Shown here piece after piece: positions 1 to 6,164 of a DNA stretch of 24,671 nucleotides (position 1 is its first letter; each line of letters opens with the position of its first letter). This DNA is from a virus. The position numbers and the translations under genes are program-made. Below the pieces are notes generated by a model, which saw nothing but the letters and a program-made list of their open reading frames with translations, was not told the origin of the DNA and did no database searches. The stretch is from IMG/VR virus record IMGVR_UViG_3300046007_000122, positions 1 to 24,671 of that record. One strand, 5' to 3'.

Positions 1-819
1 GGTACTATCCAGTCTACCTACACTCACTTCCCCTATCTGCGTAAGATTTGGCAGAAGAACACTGAGGAAGAGCGCCTGTTGGGTGTGTCGTTGACTGGGA
101 TCATGGACAACAAACTCCTAGGGGCTTCTAATGCTGGCCTCGAAAAAACTCTAAGGAAGTTGAGATATGTGGCTGTCGATACTAATCGTGAGTGGGCTGA
201 TCGTCTTGGCATCCCTGCTTCTGCTGCTATCACTTGCGTCAAGCCTTCTGGAACCGTTTCCCAGCTTGTTGACAGTGCTTCTGGTATCCATGCTCGTCAT
301 AGTCAGTACTATATCCGCACTGTGCGTGGCGATAACAAAGACCCTCTGACGCAGTTTATGAAGGATCAGGGTATTCCTAGTGAGCCTTGTGTGATTAAGC
401 CTGAGACTACGACAGTCTTTAGCTTCCCACAGAAGTCTCCCGAAGGTGCTATCACCCGTAACGACATGACTGCCATCGAACAGTTGGAGTTGTGGTTGAT
501 CTATCAGCGTAACTGGTGCGAACATAAACCTTCTGTTACGGTTACTGTTCGTGACAATGAGTGGATGGAAGTTGGTGCTTGGGTCTACAAATACTTCGAT
601 GAAGTATCTGGTGTGTCGTTCTTGCCGCACTCTGACCACAGCTACCAACAGGCACCCTATCAGGAAGTTAATCAACGGGAGTACGAAGACTTGCTTGCTA
701 TCATGCCACCAAAGATTGACTGGGCTAAACTAAGTGAGTATGAGACTGAGGACACTTCTAAAGGTTCACAGACTTTTGCTTGTGTTGGTGGCTCATGTGA
801 AATCGTGGACCTGACCTGA
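1..819 (+). CDS. nrdJ: Adenosylcobalamin-dependent class II ribonucleotide reductase, 3' part
   Basis: The reading frame is open from base 1, so the gene starts outside the window and only about 272 C-terminal residues are seen. It resembles the monomeric B12-dependent ribonucleoside-triphosphate reductase type (Lactobacillus leichmannii RTPR), which converts ribonucleotides to deoxynucleotides for phage DNA synthesis. Visible signatures are EEERLLGVSLTGIMDN near the window edge, a KPSGTVSQLV loop, and a C-terminal CVGGSC: a CX4C pair near the end, placed like the RTPR cysteines that shuttle electrons to the active site. The radical cysteine and the cobalamin-contact regions lie upstream and cannot be checked. 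The stop TGA overlaps the ATG of the next gene (TGATG), showing translational coupling. The class II assignment is strong; the monomeric subtype is a motif-based judgement. Confidence 0.93.
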   Translation, partial: GTIQSTYTHFPYLRKIWQKNTEEERLLGVSLTGIMDNKLLGASNAGLEKTLRKLRYVAVDTNREWADRLGIPASAAITCVKPSGTVSQLVDSASGIHARHSQYYIRTVRGDNKDPLTQFMKDQGIPSEPCVIKPETTTVFSFPQKSPEGAITRNDMTAIEQLELWLIYQRNWCEHKPSVTVTVRDNEWMEVGAWVYKYFDEVSGVSFLPHSDHSYQQAPYQEVNQREYEDLLAIMPPKIDWAKLSEYETEDTSKGSQTFACVGGSCEIVDLT

Positions 820-983
820 TGCTCTTTGATCTTGTACAGATTGCAGTCCTGTTCGTTCTGACCTACCTAACCTATAAGCAGGGGGACAGGATTGACGATC
901 TGGAAGCAATGGTGGGCTACATCCTTGGGAACCTTGCCAGTAAAGAGGGAGAAGAAGATGTTCTACATGATAACGAAGGATGA
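819..983 (+). CDS. Small single-pass membrane protein (54 aa), unknown function
   Basis: The ATG overlaps the RNR stop codon (TGATG), and the frame runs 54 codons to a TGA that lies inside the glutaredoxin gene. Residues 3-19 (FDLVQIAVLFVLTYLTY) are hydrophobic and look like one transmembrane segment. They are followed by an acidic, probably soluble tail (KQGDRIDDLEAMVGYILGN then SKEGEEDV). I recognise no family. The tight coupling on both sides supports it being a real gene. It might tether or regulate something at the membrane, but the sequence does not say what. The 3' end overlaps glutaredoxin by 26 nt and contains that gene's GAGGGAGAAG ribosome binding region. Confidence 0.6.
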   Translation: MLFDLVQIAVLFVLTYLTYKQGDRIDDLEAMVGYILGNLASKEGEEDVLHDNEG

Positions 984-1185
984 TTGTCCTTGGTGTGACA
1001 AGGCCAAGGAAATCCTACAACAACGGAAGGCCCCTTTTGGGGTCTTTCACTACGATGAACACCCTATGATCGTCAAACTCATGTTCAAGGGTGGGATTAA
1101 GTCTGTCCCACAAATCTGGTATGAAAATGAGTACATCGGTGGTTATGAAAATCTTGTAGAATGGTTGAAGAACAATGATGCTTGA
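958..1185 (+). CDS. Glutaredoxin
   Basis: This 75-residue protein fits a single glutaredoxin domain. The redox site is CPWC at residues 10-13 (CPWCDKAKEIL), preceded by a short beta strand (MFYMITKDD). The cis-proline motif SVPQIW follows, and then a GG-containing glutathione-binding turn (YIGGYENLVEWL). Glutaredoxins pass electrons from glutathione to ribonucleotide reductase; here the gene lies 139 bp after nrdJ, so the phage RNR is its likely client. I chose ATG 958 over an in-frame codon at 892 because the family begins right at this strand and a purine-rich GAGGGAGAAG site sits just upstream. The stop overlaps the start of phoH by 8-11 nt. Confidence 0.93.
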   Translation: MFYMITKDDCPWCDKAKEILQQRKAPFGVFHYDEHPMIVKLMFKGGIKSVPQIWYENEYIGGYENLVEWLKNNDA

Positions 1186-1879
1186 AAAGCCCAAAGGCAA
1201 ACGACAGTCTCGTTACAAAGGTGCTGAACAAGAGGGTGCAATGCGTACCGTCTCTATCAAGCCTCTTAACGACAACCAAGACACCTATCTGAAACGTCTA
1301 AAGGATTCAGATCAGATCATTGTTTGCGGTTTCTCAGGGACTGGTAAGACGTTCATTGCAGCCACCTATGCAGCGAACATGTATGCCAACCGTGAGATTG
1401 ACAAGATCATCCTGACACGACCCAATGTATCTGTGGGTAAAGACTTGGGCTACTTCCCCGGCACACTAGAAGAGAAGTTTGCTCCTTGGGCTGCACCTGT
1501 CCTTGATGTTCTGAATGAGCAACTAGGGAAGGGTACTGTAGAGACTGGCATCAAGAGTGGTAATATTGAAATGGCACCTCTATCTACTATGCGAGGTAGG
1601 TCATTCAAGAACGCCTTTATCATCCTAGATGAAGCACAGAATACCTCTGTCGCAGAAATCAAGATGTTCTTGACACGGATTGGTAAGGACTGTAAGGTCG
1701 TAATCAATGGTGACGTAAAGCAGTCAGACATTGGTGGTCAATCTGGGTTGTCTAAGGTTATCCACCTTGCTAAAAAACATAACCTACCTGTGCCAGTTAT
1801 TGAGTTTGGTGTAGACGACATTGTTCGATCTGACATCTGTAAAGACTGGATCATCGCTTTCGAAGCTGAGGGTATCTGA
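1175..1879 (+). CDS. phoH: PhoH-like P-loop ATPase
   Basis: This 234-residue protein has the PhoH fold: a Walker A motif GFSGTGKT at about residues 53-60, the PhoH-specific stretch ILTRPNVSVGKDLGYFPGTLEEK, then Walker B and switch IILDEAQNTS at about 150-159, and GDVKQSD near 180. PhoH proteins are common in marine phages and are predicted ATPases, possibly RNA-related; their exact role in infection is unsettled. The length matches stand-alone phage PhoH, without the extra PIN domain of some bacterial forms. Two adjacent ATGs (1175, 1178) are both possible starts and both overlap the end of the glutaredoxin gene. The stop overlaps the next start (TGATG). No Pho-box is visible, as expected inside an operon. 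Confidence 0.95.
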   Translation: MMLEKPKGKRQSRYKGAEQEGAMRTVSIKPLNDNQDTYLKRLKDSDQIIVCGFSGTGKTFIAATYAANMYANREIDKIILTRPNVSVGKDLGYFPGTLEEKFAPWAAPVLDVLNEQLGKGTVETGIKSGNIEMAPLSTMRGRSFKNAFIILDEAQNTSVAEIKMFLTRIGKDCKVVINGDVKQSDIGGQSGLSKVIHLAKKHNLPVPVIEFGVDDIVRSDICKDWIIAFEAEGI

Positions 1880-2232
1880 TGGATAACTTGGAATACTATA
1901 GTGTAGAGTGGGACGGCCCAATTAGTATACGGCAGTCTGGGGTTCCAATCTGGACGAAGACCCCTATGCAAATCGTAAATGAATACCACAAAGAGAAATG
2001 GGAAAAGATGGAAAAAGACGCAGTGAATAGCCCCGCACACTACAACACAGGGGGTATTGAGTGCATTGACTATCTCAAGGACAACATGTCATGGGAAGGC
2101 TTTACAGGTTATCTGGAAGGCAACACCAAGAAGTACCTTCATCGTTGGCGCTACAAGTCAAAGCCTGTAGAAGACTTGAAGAAGGCTCGTTGGTATCTGG
2201 ACCGTCTAATCACAGAGTTGGACAGTGAATAA
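1879..2232 (+). CDS. DUF3310 family protein
   Basis: The protein has 117 residues. Its C-terminal half is a clear DUF3310 domain: NSPAHYNTGGIECIDYL (about residues 50-66), GFTGYLEGNTKKYLHRW, and DLKKARWYLDRLI at the end. DUF3310 is widespread in phages and sometimes carries nucleotide-kinase-like annotations, but its biochemical role is not established, so I assign none. The N-terminal 48 residues (MDNLEYYSVEWDGPISIRQ onward) are a non-conserved extension. The start is fixed by TGATG overlap with phoH, and the stop overlaps the next start (TAATG). Its place in an RNR/glutaredoxin/PhoH operon fits a role in DNA metabolism by context only. Confidence 0.88.
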   Translation: MDNLEYYSVEWDGPISIRQSGVPIWTKTPMQIVNEYHKEKWEKMEKDAVNSPAHYNTGGIECIDYLKDNMSWEGFTGYLEGNTKKYLHRWRYKSKPVEDLKKARWYLDRLITELDSE

Positions 2233-2435
2233 TGGTCACACTCTTATTCCTAGTCTGCAACACACTGTCTGGTGAGTGCTACCCAACCACATCAGGTTTG
2301 ATCTACAAGACAGATGAAGAGTGTCAGCAGAGTGCTGTAGAAATCATTGAGAGGGTCAAAGAAGACCAACGTCTAGGGTTGTCCCCACCAGAAGAAGCCC
2401 TCTATGTCTGCTACAACTGGGGTGATCCAACATGA
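2232..2435 (+). CDS. Small cysteine-containing phage protein (67 aa), unknown
   Basis: This 67-residue ORF begins by TAATG overlap with the DUF3310 gene. It has a short hydrophobic N-terminus (MVTLLFLVCN) and four cysteines, near residues 9, 16, 31 and 60. The middle (KTDEECQQSAVEIIERVKE) is probably helical. The spacing resembles small phage proteins of the form CN...GECY...ECQ...VCYNW that recur in phage genomes, but I cannot name a family. The cysteines could form disulfides if the protein is exported, or bind a metal. The stop codon shares bases with the start of the next tiny ORF (ATGA). Confidence 0.7.
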   Translation: MVTLLFLVCNTLSGECYPTTSGLIYKTDEECQQSAVEIIERVKEDQRLGLSPPEEALYVCYNWGDPT

Positions 2436-2500
2436 TCGAAGCCCTGATCTTCTTAGCAGTCGTTGTACTTGTCGTCTGGTACTGCAACGAAGCCGATTAG
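2432..2500 (+). CDS. Possible 22-aa membrane micropeptide
   Basis: This is a very short ORF starting by ATGA overlap with the preceding stop. The peptide is MIEALIFLAVVVLVVWYCN followed by EAD, so nearly all of it is one hydrophobic helix long enough to cross a membrane. It is the last frame before the operon terminator. The hydrophobic pattern and start/stop coupling favour a real micropeptide, but its size means chance cannot be excluded. There is only a weak GGGGTG stretch as ribosome binding site. Confidence 0.4.
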   Translation: MIEALIFLAVVVLVVWYCNEAD

Positions 2501-2508
2501 AAATGAAA

Positions 2509-2544
2509 AAACCCCGTTCCCGGTTAATTCCGAGAGCGGGGTTT
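2509..2544. terminator. Bidirectional rho-independent terminator between convergent operons
   Basis: Left arm AAACCCCGTTCCCGG (2509-2523), loop TTAATT, right arm CCGAGAGCGGGGTTT (2530-2544). The arms pair over 15 positions with one U.G wobble and one C-A mismatch. Reading the - strand, the stem is followed by a run of six T (complement of 2506-2511), a good terminator for the late operon. Reading the + strand, it is followed by TTTCTTTA, a weaker but acceptable U-tract for the RNR operon. It sits exactly between the last + strand gene and the last - strand gene. Confidence 0.88.
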
Positions 2545-2571
2545 CTTTATGGAATAAGGTAATTTGTGTGG

Positions 2572-2814
2572 TTAAGAGTGCTGATCTGGGTCGCGTTTAT
2601 ACAATTCGATAATGTCGCGTTTCACTTCTTTAAGATCAGTCTTAATCTCGTTCATTATCTCACGGTCTTCTTGACGACGAACATCACGAGAACGTATTTC
2701 AGCCTGCATCAAAGCAATCTGTTTCTCGTTTGTCAAGACCCTACGGATTAGCCAAGTAATACCAGAGAAGATAGCTGCCACGGCACTTCCTATGATGTAC
2801 TCTAGATAATTCAT
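2572..2814 (-). CDS. Small one-TM protein of the lysis cassette, candidate holin
   Basis: The 80-residue protein has an N-terminal hydrophobic segment (about residues 5-24, EYIIGSAVAAIFSGITWLI), then RR, then a highly charged helix likely to be a coiled coil (QIALMQAEIRSRDVRRQED and LKEVKRDIIELYKRD). It is the last gene of the late operon and overlaps the preceding lipoprotein gene by ATGA. By context it belongs to lysis. The basic residues just after the TM segment suggest a cytoplasmic C-terminus, which would fit a small holin or holin regulator better than an inner-membrane spanin. The rival reading, an i-spanin with periplasmic coiled coil, cannot be ruled out. I see no specific family match. 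Confidence 0.6.
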   Translation of the reverse strand: MNYLEYIIGSAVAAIFSGITWLIRRVLTNEKQIALMQAEIRSRDVRRQEDREIMNEIKTDLKEVKRDIIELYKRDPDQHS

Positions 2815-3134
2815 TTCTTAAATAGCCCTCGTATCCATCTTGCGATTTCGTTGGGGGATGGTAGTAACCACCCAAGGATCAGAAGGACTAGTATCCACAT
2901 CGGGGTTTGCTGGATATTCACTTCTTCGATATTTTCTGCTTCTACAGGGCTAGTCTTCTGGATAATGTCCCGACCAGCCTCTGTCTTTTGTTGTACAGCT
3001 ACAGCCTGTTGTGTGTTCTCTTTACCAGCTTGCACATTGGCTGCGACATTAGGCCCACCACCCGTCAAGAGGCTCAAGGGGCCTTTACCACAACCAGATA
3101 AAGCTAGGAGAGCCACCAAGAGCAAGACACGCAT
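2811..3134 (-). CDS. Lipoprotein with C-terminal TM segment, candidate unimolecular spanin
   Basis: The 107-residue protein starts with a classical lipoprotein signal: MRVLLLVALLALSGCG, lipobox LSGC with Cys at residue 15 and Gly at +2, so outer-membrane sorting is expected. The middle is polar (NVAANVQAGKENTQQAVAVQ). The C-terminus has one strong transmembrane segment, about residues 79-93 (MWILVLLILGWLLPS), followed by basic residues. A lipid anchor in the outer membrane plus a C-terminal anchor in the inner membrane is the topology of u-spanins such as T1 gp11, which disrupt the outer membrane at the end of lysis. The LLTGGGPNVAANVQAGK stretch is one I have seen in other environmental phages. 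It lies one base after the lysozyme stop and overlaps the next gene by ATGA. Confidence 0.68.
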   Translation of the reverse strand: MRVLLLVALLALSGCGKGPLSLLTGGGPNVAANVQAGKENTQQAVAVQQKTEAGRDIIQKTSPVEAENIEEVNIQQTPMWILVLLILGWLLPSPNEIARWIRGLFKK

Positions 3135-3135
3135 A

Positions 3136-3609
3136 TCACAGCCCCTTCTTACAGAGTGTGACCTTGCTGTCAGCCCTACGGTTCTCTAGACCTTTCACAG
3201 TCCTACCACCAGCCTTAACCCACTTTCCCAGTTCATCACAGGCTTCTTTGAACTTACCTTGATTAGCTAGACGCATCATCGTAGACTTACAGACAGCCCC
3301 AGTGCCAGCGTTATAGGCCAGTTCCAGCATAGAGGCTTGTACACCCACAGGGATGTTAGGGTTAGTCATGCAAGGCTCTAGTTTAGCATAGAACTCTGCC
3401 ACACCCTTTTCAAGCATGGCAAAGCACTGTTCTTTGGTGTAGGTATCACCCATCTTAACCCCACGAGTTTCCCCGTAGCAGACAGTAGGGATACCCACAA
3501 TGTCCTTATAGGCTTTAGTCTCTAGCCCTTCCCATTTAGCAATGAAAGGGGTTGCTGACACGATAACAGCGGCTGCAACTGCACCAGTGACCTTCTTCCT
3601 TAAAGACAT
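3136..3609 (-). CDS. Endolysin, GH24 lysozyme with N-terminal signal-anchor (SAR-like)
   Basis: This 157-residue muramidase matches the T4/P21 lysozyme family (glycoside hydrolase 24). The catalytic triad has canonical E-x8-D-x5-T spacing: E27 (KWEG), D36 (YKDIVG), T42 (IPTVCYG). Further family features are LELAYNAGTGAVCKSTMM and a C-terminal GLENRR motif. Residues 7-24 (VTGAVAAAVIVSATPFIA) are hydrophobic but rich in Ala, Gly, Ser and Thr. This is typical of SAR domains, which export the enzyme through Sec and later release it from the membrane. Several cysteines, including C44 two residues after T42, could control activity by disulfide exchange. An AAGGAT site precedes the ATG. It is followed by the spanin- and holin-like genes. 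Confidence 0.92.
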   Translation of the reverse strand: MSLRKKVTGAVAAAVIVSATPFIAKWEGLETKAYKDIVGIPTVCYGETRGVKMGDTYTKEQCFAMLEKGVAEFYAKLEPCMTNPNIPVGVQASMLELAYNAGTGAVCKSTMMRLANQGKFKEACDELGKWVKAGGRTVKGLENRRADSKVTLCKKGL

Positions 3610-3625
3610 TGTGGTAATCCTTCAA

Positions 3626-4126
3626 TTAGACAGGTTTAGCGGGCCAGACTACATTGTGTGGGAAACCTTCCTGAGAAGTTATATCCCGAAGAGCCTGACG
3701 ATACTCAGCCCAAGCATCTTGATCTACAGGGGCATCAATCACTTGGGTCCAATCACTTTCAGAAAGCAACTTGTTACGTTGAGTGCGAACAATTTTAGAG
3801 GCTTCGTTATCAAGACCAGCTTGATAGGTAGCTTCTTGATCTGCTTTTGAGTGGATTTCGCCAGCTTCATCAATGTAGTTCGAGAACATGTCTACAACAG
3901 ACCAACCTTGAACCCAGTTGCCTTTAGCATCCTGAACCACACCATTACGAACAACAGTCTGGTACTTACCAGCTTCGGGCTTAGGGGTTTCAAAGACAGC
4001 CTCAAGGTTCAAGCCCTCAAGAGTTGTTTGCGCCCAAACACGGGGGAGAGAGACATTGCTAAAATGCTGACGCCACTCTCCTTGTGTCTTAACTTCCTCA
4101 GTTTCTTTATGTCTATATTCGCCCAC
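3626..4126 (-). CDS. Tail fiber assembly chaperone-like protein
   Basis: The 166-residue protein has a C-terminal domain typical of phage tail assembly chaperones (the Phage_tail_APC type): a charged helix RTQRNKLLSESDWTQ (about residue 115), then the sequence D-x-P...WAEYRQALRDI, and a terminal GFPHNVVWPAKP. Such proteins sit next to the fiber gene they help fold or attach, and here the 669-residue fiber gene lies directly upstream. The start codon is GTG at 4126, supported by AAGGAG eight bases before it. The N-terminal half (LPRVWAQTTLEGLNLEAVFE) looks like the accessory region of such chaperones and may be what the specific fiber recognises. Confidence 0.82.
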   Translation of the reverse strand: MGEYRHKETEEVKTQGEWRQHFSNVSLPRVWAQTTLEGLNLEAVFETPKPEAGKYQTVVRNGVVQDAKGNWVQGWSVVDMFSNYIDEAGEIHSKADQEATYQAGLDNEASKIVRTQRNKLLSESDWTQVIDAPVDQDAWAEYRQALRDITSQEGFPHNVVWPAKPV

Positions 4127-4154
4127 AGTTGATTCTCCTTATGGGTTGAAGTGA

Positions 4155-6164
4155 TTAAGAGATAGCCAGAAAAATGTAAGTGGCCGCATTAACATTGACA
4201 TTGGTAGCTGCAACTTGATTTACAATAAACCCAATACTTGCGGGGTCAATAGTGTCATCCGTTGTAACTTCTCCGGCGGTGCTGTTCAAGCGTAGATAGG
4301 GGTCATTGCCAGCAACAATACCACGGGCGCTGTCCCAGACATACCAATCACCAGTGCTGTCGATACGTTTGATAAGAACAAACCTTGCACCAGTAGTAAA
4401 ACCACACTCAATAGTTTGACTAGAACCGTTACCCGTGTACGTCCCAACCTTAGAAACATTGGGCAAAGTTGCAAACAAGTATGTAATAAAAAGCCCAGTA
4501 CTTTGGTTCACGTCATCATTTGTTCCAACAGTAAATACCGACGAAGTGGGTGCAGTATCATTCCACATAGTATCAAGATCAGCGGTAGCTGCCGTTGTAT
4601 TGAGGATTAGATAATCTGTGGGGTCATTGGCATAAACAGTCCAGTTGTCAATAGCAACAGTTTTTTTACGGAGCATCAATTCGGGTACTGCACCAAGATT
4701 GTGCTTTACAGTTTTAGCAACACCCGTCCCAGTGTCACAGACAATATCAAAGAAGCCCGGTGCGCGTTTGAAAGCATAAGCAATGTGATTATTTGCAGTA
4801 GTGTCAGCGTTTACTTTGCTCGTAGAATCGTTACCAACCCCAAAACCATTCATAATACTAAAAGAGTGACCATAACCACTTGTAACAGTCATTAGACTGT
4901 CAGCATCATCTACTTGAGCAGCAGTGCCACCAGTCGTGAGATAAGCGTTGAATCTCAGTCTGTCTCCAACAACAAGCCCAGCAACAACTGTGTCGTTTCT
5001 CTGTCTGACCCAAACTGAATCTGTCAGAAGATTGGTATAGACAAGCCTGTTATCGGTATTAGAACCAGTATAAACTACGGGAACAAAAACCTCTGAACCA
5101 GTTCTAGGTTTACGCATAGGTCCACGACGAATAGCAATGTAGTTGAAGTTTGTTCCACTGCCATTAGTATTATTATTTTGTTGAACACCAACCACAAAAC
5201 CATTAGCATTAACGCCCAACCAGTTACCATCATTTTCTGCTGTTGAGGCAGAGGGTAAGAGCCTACTGTAATTTTCTAGGCTTGATGTTGTAGCGGGACC
5301 AAGACCCCTCATAATGTCGGCCATGAGCCAGTCTTGACCACCAGAACCCTTTATAAGAACCCATTGAGGTTCCCAGCCAATATCAATGGTTCTAGGGCCT
5401 GTATTATCACCTGTGTAACTTCCACAAGCAATTAGTCCATCTGAACCATCACCAGAAGGCCCAAGAGGGTCGTGGGCAAACAAATACGCCACATAAGTAC
5501 CACCAGTAGCATTTACTGCGGCATTAGTCCCCACAGTAAAAACGCTGTCTGTAGGAAGGGTATCATTCCAGTATGTAATATCGTCAACAGTGGCTGTATT
5601 TGTATTCAAAACTAGATAGTCAGTTTCAGGTGCAGCAGTGTTGCCACGATGATACACAGCCCAAGCAGATGTAGTGTCAGTACGCTTGATAATGATGCAG
5701 CCAACAGTAGTGCCAAGACTGTGGTTGATTGTCCTGTTAGCGCCCGTGCCTGTGTAAGAAACCACATCAAAAAATCTAGTAGCCTTACCGAAAGTCCAAG
5801 ATACGTAGGGGGTTGACGAAGTGTTGACAGCAGTAGATGTTCCCACAGTAAAACCGTTTGAATTAAACGATGTCAGACTGCTGGAAAGGGCTGTGTTGGC
5901 ATCTGTTGTATTGCTGTTAATCTCAGTGTTTACACCCCTAAGAGTGTCAAACAAATGGTGATTAGTAGCAGTGCTTCTGTCCTTGATCCAGACTAAACCA
6001 TCTTTAATTGCAAGGTTAACCCCATTTTCGATAGTTTGGCTTGTCGGTGATTGCTGATCCCAAAAAACATAGTTACCTGTATACAGATAAGTGCTGAACA
6101 CGTCTTCAATCACTTGACCCTGTGCAGCAGAAGAAGCGGTTGCAAGTGCCTTTTTACTAAGCAT
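4155..6164 (-). CDS. Repeat-containing tail fiber / receptor-binding protein (DUF7483-like)
   Basis: The 669-residue protein starts at ATG 6164, which overlaps the upstream stop (TAATG) and has AGGAG nine bases before; a longer frame upstream is an artefact. It is rich in Thr, Asn, Gly and Val and built of repeated beta modules. Residues ~130-232 (FFDVVSYTGTG...DYLVLNT...WNDTLPTDSVFTVGTN...YLFA) are repeated at ~470-566 (FFDIVCDTGTG...DYLILNT...WNDTAPTSSVFTVGTN...YLFA). Shorter modules at ~248-287 and ~574-615 share YTG(D/N)...WVLIK/FVLIK...GDW. I recognise this as the DUF7483-like architecture of phage tail proteins. Its position just before a fiber chaperone and the lysis genes makes it the best host-recognition candidate. 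I see no enzymatic motif. Confidence 0.8.
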   Translation of the reverse strand: MLSKKALATASSAAQGQVIEDVFSTYLYTGNYVFWDQQSPTSQTIENGVNLAIKDGLVWIKDRSTATNHHLFDTLRGVNTEINSNTTDANTALSSSLTSFNSNGFTVGTSTAVNTSSTPYVSWTFGKATRFFDVVSYTGTGANRTINHSLGTTVGCIIIKRTDTTSAWAVYHRGNTAAPETDYLVLNTNTATVDDITYWNDTLPTDSVFTVGTNAAVNATGGTYVAYLFAHDPLGPSGDGSDGLIACGSYTGDNTGPRTIDIGWEPQWVLIKGSGGQDWLMADIMRGLGPATTSSLENYSRLLPSASTAENDGNWLGVNANGFVVGVQQNNNTNGSGTNFNYIAIRRGPMRKPRTGSEVFVPVVYTGSNTDNRLVYTNLLTDSVWVRQRNDTVVAGLVVGDRLRFNAYLTTGGTAAQVDDADSLMTVTSGYGHSFSIMNGFGVGNDSTSKVNADTTANNHIAYAFKRAPGFFDIVCDTGTGVAKTVKHNLGAVPELMLRKKTVAIDNWTVYANDPTDYLILNTTAATADLDTMWNDTAPTSSVFTVGTNDDVNQSTGLFITYLFATLPNVSKVGTYTGNGSSQTIECGFTTGARFVLIKRIDSTGDWYVWDSARGIVAGNDPYLRLNSTAGEVTTDDTIDPASIGFIVNQVAATNVNVNAATYIFLAIS

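Noticed and set aside
892-957. N-terminal extension of glutaredoxin
   Set aside because: The extra 22 residues are not part of the fold and come from reading the small membrane protein gene in another frame; ATG 958 has a better ribosome site.
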